From the NCBI GenBank assembly GCA_002751075.1, contig NAOQ01000628.1, positions 21,819 through 34,835 on the forward strand: 13,017 bases of DNA. The letters run 5' to 3'. Source of the DNA: Ichthyophonus hoferi. Lineage: Eukaryota; Opisthokonta; Ichthyosporea; Ichthyophonida; Ichthyophonidae. This document shows, in pieces, positions 11,101 to 13,017 of this stretch. The notes beneath the pieces are model-generated. The model made no database searches. It was not told the DNA's origin and saw only the letters and a program-made list of their open reading frames with translations. A program made the translations under genes and the position numbers. Each line of letters starts with the position of its first letter. The first letter of the stretch is position 1.

Positions 11101-12204
11101 TTATTATATAGAGTAGGTAATAATTACCATATAAGGTAGATGTACCGAATAGTTTATCAAGTCCTAATTGGACATACTAAACCCCCTTTTTAGGATTGCT
11201 ATAATTATTTCATTATTTTTATGATTATGTATTGGTTAGTATAATTTAGTGTCATATCCGATTATAGCCTAGTGTATGCTATTATTATTAGTAAATACTA
11301 CATCATATCTTGTCCTGTCCCGTCATAACCTAACATGCATATTTTATTATTGCAATATATTATGCCTTTATTTCCAATATAAACCTACCAATGTATGAAT
11401 AAACTATATTGACCTTAACTCAAATACCAATCTTAGCCATTGCTTTCTATCTCTGCCTATGCTCCAATTCCCTCATAATAATATTCATAGTTCACAGTGA
11501 TATTATCCTTCCCCTATCCTATCATATCATTAATTAATTAATTAATTAATTAATCTGATCTTTTGAGTTATGTGGTTATTATTCTTACTAACTCCCTTTT
11601 TTCATTATATAATAAAGTATTGTATATATTTAATACATTATAATGTAGTGTATAATTATTTAGAACTTAAAATATAATAGTATATATTTGCTTAGTGTAT
11701 AATAGTAGACTCTATCCTATCATAATATATCATAATATTATAGTACATATTACGTTATATAAGATTCTACCTTATCTTAGAATATTCTATTACATGATTT
11801 ATTTACTTATTTCTAATATAACCCTAATAATCTAAATAATTCATATTCGGCCTAACCTGTACCCCACCCATTTCTCCCTGTGCATCTATGTAATCACCAT
11901 CAGATTCATGGTTCACAGTGGTATTATTCATCCCCTCTGTGACCTTCTGGGCCTCCCCTTAGACGCCAAGGTGTTCCAGGTCGTACTAGACGGCCTAGAA
12001 CGTGTGCTTAGGGCGGGGGCTGCCATCCCCTTGGAGGGAGGGGTGAATCCCTATGGATTAATGATAGATGAATGTTATGGTCTGAGTAAGATTGAGCAAT
12101 TGCAGAATCATGAGAATGAACAGGTGTATAGACGGGCACATGAGATTATATTAAGATACTTTACAGATGATGAGGATATGGAGGCATTAAGCATGGCTAG
12201 ATAG
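4906..12204 (+). CDS. KPNA: Importin subunit alpha, KPNA1/5/6-like (10 exons)
   Basis: Nuclear import adaptor: it binds classical NLS cargo through armadillo (ARM) repeats and importin-beta through its N-terminal IBB domain, and is recycled by CAS/exportin-2. Exons are 4906-5175, 5824-5923, 6435-6526, 6828-6959, 7863-8051, 8175-8338, 8904-8982, 9430-9555, 10726-10853 and 11904-12204. They total 1581 nt, 526 residues plus stop, with matching phases and GT-AG at all nine introns. Residues 1-19 are acidic; the IBB is about 26-66; ARM repeats fill about 90-490. Family signatures seen include [69 protein letters not shown] and QNHENEQVY. The W-x3-N residues of the major NLS groove (ARM2-4) are present. 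The start has A at -3 and an in-frame TAA at 4891-4893. Similarity such as AGDSPMCRD and [11 protein letters not shown] favours the KPNA1/5/6 clade over KPNA3/4; this is from memory of the family, not a search. The gene looks intact. Confidence 0.96.
5176..5823 (+). other. Intron 1 (648 bp, phase 0)
   Basis: GTAGGC to TCTCTCTCAG. The first 160 bases are a TTATAT/TTACTA-type low-complexity stretch (5190-5335) and the end has a good pyrimidine tract. Nothing else is recognised. Confidence 0.88.
5824..5923 (+). CDS. KPNA: Exon 2: start of the ARM domain
   Basis: Residues 91-123 plus the first base of codon 124. It encodes a helix like the family's segment just before ARM1, containing [20 protein letters not shown] and then KLLSK. 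The acceptor is a good pyrimidine tract ending CTCTCAG and the donor is GTGAGA. The frame was fixed by continuity with exon 3, which completes the conserved Glu of K-E-x-N-P-P. A different frame stays open from 5768 to 5953 but gives no importin similarity. Confidence 0.92.
5924..6434 (+). other. Intron 2 (511 bp, phase 1)
   Basis: GTGAGA to CCACAG. It contains a 30-bp diverged tandem duplication at 6327-6386 and otherwise plain AT-rich sequence. Confidence 0.88.
6327..6386 (+). repeat. 30-bp tandem duplication in intron 2
   Basis: Copies 6327-6356 and 6357-6386 align end to end. The first starts GTTATGTTTACTTGGCAATA and the second starts GTTATATTTACTGACTAATA. Confidence 0.7.
6435..6526 (+). 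CDS. KPNA: Exon 3: ARM1 region
   Basis: Completes codon 124 and encodes residues to 154. It contains [15 protein letters not shown] and HRLVQFLGD, matching the family's NPPI-x-EVI-x-GVV-x-R-x-V-x-FL pattern. The acceptor is CCACAG, the donor is GTATAG and the end is phase 0. Confidence 0.93.
6527..6827 (+). other. Intron 3 (301 bp, phase 0) with TATAATA satellite
   Basis: GTATAG to TTCTGTAG. From about 6634 to 6795 it is a TATAATA/TACTATAC-type low-complexity array. Confidence 0.88.
6828..6959 (+). CDS. KPNA: Exon 4: ARM2, first NLS-groove repeat
   Basis: Residues 155-198, phase 0 at both ends. It encodes [15 protein letters not shown], with the conserved W-x3-N pair that contacts NLS lysines, then a helix ending in EDVCEQ. 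The acceptor is TTCTGTAG and the donor GTATAT. The frame runs on into intron 4 to a stop at 7158-7160, but the extension is Asn/Ser/Ile repeat sequence. Confidence 0.95.
6960..7862 (+). other. Intron 4 (903 bp, phase 0)
   Basis: GTATAT to TATATAG. It holds an AATAGT trinucleotide-like stretch (7025-7150) and, at 7681-7726, a 46-base segment bounded by a strong acceptor-like TTTTTAATTGCAG and a donor-like GGTATA. It shows no similarity to neighbouring exons, and no gene or mobile element was recognised. Confidence 0.8.
7863..8051 (+). CDS. KPNA: Exon 5: ARM3-ARM4, core of the NLS groove
   Basis: Residues 199-261, phase 0 at both ends. It encodes [17 protein letters not shown] and then [19 protein letters not shown], giving two further W-x3-N pairs of the major NLS site. 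The acceptor is TATATAG at 7856-7862 and the donor GTATGA. Minus-strand open frames across this exon are shadows. Confidence 0.95.
8052..8174 (+). other. Intron 5 (123 bp, phase 0)
   Basis: GTATGA to CCCTACAG. The shortest intron, with no internal feature seen. Confidence 0.9.
8175..8338 (+). CDS. KPNA: Exon 6: ARM5-ARM6
   Basis: Residues 262-315 plus two bases of codon 316. It encodes [19 protein letters not shown] and then [20 protein letters not shown]. The Tyr of WALSYLSDG in place of Asn is normal for ARM5 in this family. The donor GTACGT was chosen because it joins exon 7 as L-H-x-S-E-S-V-V-S-P, matching the family in length. A decayed copy of this exon's end lies 207 bp downstream. 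Confidence 0.94.
8280..8775 (+). repeat. Tandem direct duplication spanning the exon 6/intron 6 junction
   Basis: Copy 1 (about 8280-8490) covers the exon 6 end and the first 150 bases of intron 6. Copy 2 (about 8492-8775) repeats it, diverged, at an offset of 207 bp and then 293 bp. The jump in offset is explained by a TAT-rich microsatellite inside copy 2 at about 8583-8665. Anchors are CAAAGCGATTGGTCGAT at 8314 and 8521, and CATTGGGTATAC at 8401 and 8694. Confidence 0.88.
8492..8545 (+). pseudogene. Ghost copy of the exon 6 3' end
   Basis: Positions 8499-8545 align without gaps to 8292-8338 of exon 6 with 39 of 47 bases identical by hand count. This includes 17 consecutive matches over the codons for KRLVD and flanking bases. 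It is followed by GTATGT in place of the true donor GTACGT, so a usable-looking donor survives. In the exon 6 frame the copy has an internal TGA (8502-8504) and no strong acceptor precedes it, so it is a non-coding relic. Confidence 0.88.
8904..8982 (+). CDS. KPNA: Exon 7: ARM6
   Basis: Completes codon 316 and encodes to residue 342: [19 protein letters not shown] and then DLETQ, a near match to the family's VVSPALRAVGNIVTGDD. The acceptor is GGTTTAG at 8897-8903, with a G-rich rather than pyrimidine-rich lead-in, so it looks weak. The donor is GTGAGG. Confidence 0.93.
8983..9429 (+). other. Intron 7 (447 bp, phase 0) with GATATGATA/GATAGG satellite
   Basis: GTGAGG to CGTACAG. About 8990-9185 is a degenerate pentanucleotide-like run of GATAT, TATGA and GATAG units. 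The rest is AT-rich with CTAT repeats near 9330-9375. Confidence 0.88.
9430..9555 (+). CDS. KPNA: Exon 8: ARM7
   Basis: Residues 343-384, phase 0 at both ends. It encodes [20 protein letters not shown] and then [19 protein letters not shown], close to the family's [16 protein letters not shown]2-QI. The acceptor is CGTACAG and the donor GTAATT. A decayed copy of its 3' half lies 163 bp downstream in intron 8. Confidence 0.95.
9490..9813 (+). repeat. Tandem direct duplication spanning the exon 8/intron 8 junction
   Basis: Copy 1 (about 9490-9652) holds the exon 8 3' half and about 95 bases of intron 8. Copy 2 (about 9653-9813) repeats it at a 163-bp offset. Past the exon part the match continues weakly through the poly-T stretch and motifs such as ATCTATGATATG against ATTTATGATACG. 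Confidence 0.85.
9659..9718 (+). pseudogene. Ghost copy of the exon 8 3' half
   Basis: Sixty bases align without gaps to 9496-9555 with 48 identical by hand count. They include GACCATTAGTAAT and CAGATA shared exactly. In the exon 8 frame it has no stop, reading [10 protein letters not shown] against [10 protein letters not shown]. The conserved ARM Trp is lost and the donor has become GTTTTT. No acceptor is evident, so it is read as a non-coding relic. Confidence 0.88.
9814..10725 (+). other. Rest of intron 8 (intron is 9556-10725, 1170 bp, phase 0)
   Basis: After the exon 8 relic the intron is AT-rich, with a short AATAC/ACAAT array at 9826-9865. I see no coding similarity, hairpin element or ghost of exon 9. 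It ends at a modest acceptor, GTGCAAAG. Confidence 0.75.
10726..10853 (+). CDS. KPNA: Exon 9: ARM8
   Basis: Residues 385-426 plus two bases of codon 427. It encodes [16 protein letters not shown] and then [16 protein letters not shown], matching RTRKEAAWAITNATSG of the family, so the minor NLS-site W-x3-N is kept. The acceptor GCAAAG at 10720-10725 was chosen over CTAG at 10731-10734 because it gives the exact family spacing between Q-I and I-x-P. The exon ends ATAGG at the donor GTAGGT, which is also the first unit of a 23-bp minisatellite. Confidence 0.9.
10854..11135 (+). repeat. 12-unit, 23-bp minisatellite seeded at the exon 9 splice donor
   Basis: Twelve head-to-tail units start at 10854, 10877, 10900, 10923, 10949, 10972, 10995, 11018, 11041, 11064, 11087 and 11113. 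Ten are 23 bp and two (units 4 and 11) are 26 bp, 282 bp in total. The consensus begins GTAGGTAATAATCACC and ends ATATAGG. Nine of the twelve units open with GTAGGT or GTAAGT, a 5' splice-site-like hexamer. The exon 9 end (ATAGG) matches the end of the unit, so the real donor is the start of unit 1. Units 9-12 mirror units 2-5, including both 26-bp variants, so a 164-bp (7-unit) higher-order duplication is visible. Many units contain the near-palindrome GGTAAT-A-ATTACC or a variant of it. Confidence 0.93.
11483..11515 (+). pseudogene. Ghost copy of the exon 10 5' end
   Basis: Thirty-three bases match the first 33 bases of exon 10 (11904-11936) with 29 identical by hand count, an offset of 421 bp. 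The copy lacks the CAG acceptor: the bases before it read AATAAT. Weaker similarity extends about 100 bases upstream (TTATTTCCAATATAAACCTA at 11368 against TTATTTCTAATATAACCCTA at 11808), so the duplicated block spans the intron 9/exon 10 junction. Confidence 0.82.
11529..11554. repeat. TTAA tetranucleotide microsatellite
   Basis: About six consecutive TTAA units, just after the exon 10 relic in intron 9. Confidence 0.93.
11904..12204 (+). CDS. KPNA: Exon 10: ARM9-ARM10, C-terminus and stop
   Basis: Completes codon 427 and encodes to residue 526 and TAG. It contains [46 protein letters not shown] and [19 protein letters not shown]. The last matches the ARM10 helix used for CAS binding in known members. 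The protein ends soon after an acidic DDEDME patch, so the tail is shorter than in human KPNA1, which has about 538 residues. The acceptor is CACCATCAG. The TAG stop sits inside a GATA microsatellite. Confidence 0.95.
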
Positions 12205-12221
12205 ATAGATAGAATGAGCTG
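12195..12221 (+). repeat. GATA microsatellite over the importin-alpha stop codon
   Basis: Consecutive GATA units begin in the last codons and include the TAG stop at 12202-12204. GATAGA/GAGA-rich sequence continues to about 12270. Changes in unit number could alter the last residues or the stop used. Confidence 0.7.
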
Positions 12222-12401
12222 CCAGATAGATGTATGATAGAGAGAGAAAGAGAGATGATGAGATGGATAGATCAAGAAAATATGGGTATATAGTGTTGGA
12301 TATTTTATTTAAACGCATTGAAGTTTAGTAATTTTTTAAATGATTAAGATTTAAAAACTTAGATTACCGTTTTGGGTTTAATCCTCTTTGTGATTTGGTA
12401 T

Positions 12402-12407
12402 AATAAA
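12402..12407 (+). terminator. First polyadenylation signal AATAAA
   Basis: An AATAAA hexamer lies 198 bases after the stop codon, inside TATAATAAAAGG. It is followed by a T/G-containing stretch (TTATCTTGTTGG at 12424-12435) that could serve as the downstream element. In AT-rich DNA such hexamers occur by chance, so it is a candidate. Confidence 0.5.
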
Positions 12408-12472
12408 AGGATACTAGTTGATTATTTATCTTGTTGGAGCCTGTGTAATGTGTTACAATGCTTCCTTAGTTA

Positions 12473-12478
12473 AATAAA
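12473..12478 (+). terminator. Second polyadenylation signal AATAAA
   Basis: A second AATAAA, within TTAAATAAATAATTTG, lies 71 bases after the first and about 25 bases before the repeat that begins near 12502. Either hexamer could end the transcript. Confidence 0.4.
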
Positions 12479-12501
12479 TAATTTGTACTATATTAAAACG
12501 T

Positions 12502-12705
12502 ATATTCTATTTATTTACTATCTGCCATTAATCAAATAATATAAATTATCTATCAAACCTACACTGATGATTCTGACTGAGATTAATTCCCGTATACATA
12601 TTATATAGGTTAGGTATACAGTTTAATTCGAATTCAGTTTCACTGCATCGCATGTTAGAATATGTCCGAAATATGTTATGACCATCCTGGTTAGCACATC
12701 CCACA
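12502..12705 (+). repeat. Decayed dispersed repeat, right copy
   Basis: Counterpart of 4011-4215, beginning about 25 bases after the second AATAAA of the importin-alpha gene. The two copies are direct repeats enclosing the whole gene. A minus-strand open frame at 12546-12791 overlaps it and is not recognised as any known protein. Confidence 0.75.
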
Positions 12706-13017
12706 CTACGAGCCGTATGAACTTTACCAAACCATTTCACTTGTAGATCAACCAAAGTTTTAGTAACAAGCGCATCAGACATGATTGACAAATTATTAAT
12801 TAATCACTATTACGAGATGGTTAATCGTGATTGTTGTCTTAATCATAAGATATTTAAAATAGAGTGGCTCAGGATTAATTCGTTACCCAATATCATCCAA
12901 TCTGATAGATTGATTCATTAATGTAACATCTGCAAGTTACCCACACTAGATAAGAAACAAGTATTAAAGAAAACGAAGATCCATAATAAAGGGGGGTACT
13001 CCATACCATACCATAAT
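12706..13017. other. Downstream intergenic sequence
   Basis: No coding or RNA feature is supported. The window ends in a short CCATA run (13000-13014), which also occurs at 5434-5451. Confidence 0.6.

Larger units (their letters stand above)
11136..11903 (+). other. Rest of intron 9 (intron is 10854-11903, 1050 bp, phase 2)
   Basis: Beyond the minisatellite it contains the exon 10 relic (11483-11515), a TTAA run (11529-11554) and AT-rich sequence with repeated ATAATAT and CTATCAT words. It ends at the acceptor CACCATCAG. Confidence 0.8.

Noticed and set aside
10854-11135. CRISPR-like array
   Set aside because: Units are contiguous with no unique spacers, lie in a eukaryotic intron and vary in sequence; it is a minisatellite.
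4011-12705. The flanking repeat pair as LTRs of one element around the gene
   Set aside because: No TG/CA ends, primer-binding site or polypurine tract is visible, and the interior is a host gene with introns.

Overview
This is AT-rich eukaryotic nuclear DNA. One multi-exon, plus-strand gene fills the right two thirds, and a gene-poor left third carries decayed mobile elements and microsatellites. The gene encodes an importin-alpha (karyopherin-alpha), the cytoplasmic adaptor that binds classical nuclear localisation signals and hands cargo to importin-beta. Ten exons between 4906 and 12204 can be placed by reading frame and protein similarity. All nine introns are GT-AG, phases agree at every junction, and the spliced CDS is 1581 nt, or 526 residues plus stop, a normal length for the family. 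It resembles the KPNA1/5/6 (alpha-1) clade most. The low GC, many microsatellites, introns of 123 to 1170 bp and a Copia fragment suit an invertebrate or early-branching animal, but the sequence alone does not fix the species.

Layout: 1-1230 holds only microsatellites and AT-rich sequence. From about 1340 to 2330 the minus strand has coding-like pieces, one of which fits a motif of piggyBac-type transposases. At 2496-2726 (minus) lies a small ORF with a signal-peptide-like start. At about 2780-3512 is a broken Ty1/copia gag-protease fragment. A decayed repeat at 4011-4215 recurs in the same orientation at 12502-12705, so the pair brackets the importin-alpha gene. A CATA/CTAC-rich array lies directly upstream of the start codon. 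After the stop codon come a GATA microsatellite and two AATAAA signals.

The most unusual part is inside the gene. Three introns contain decayed partial copies of the neighbouring exon, each a local direct duplication across an exon-intron junction: the 3' end of exon 6 (offset 207 bp), the 3' half of exon 8 (offset 163 bp) and the 5' end of exon 10 (offset 421 bp). Intron 9 also opens with a 12-unit, mainly 23-bp minisatellite that starts exactly at the exon 9 splice donor. Most units begin with a donor-like GTAGGT or GTAAGT, and the array has a 164-bp higher-order period. The locus therefore looks prone to tandem duplication at splice junctions while its true reading frame stays intact. No operon, bacterial, CRISPR or tRNA feature was found.
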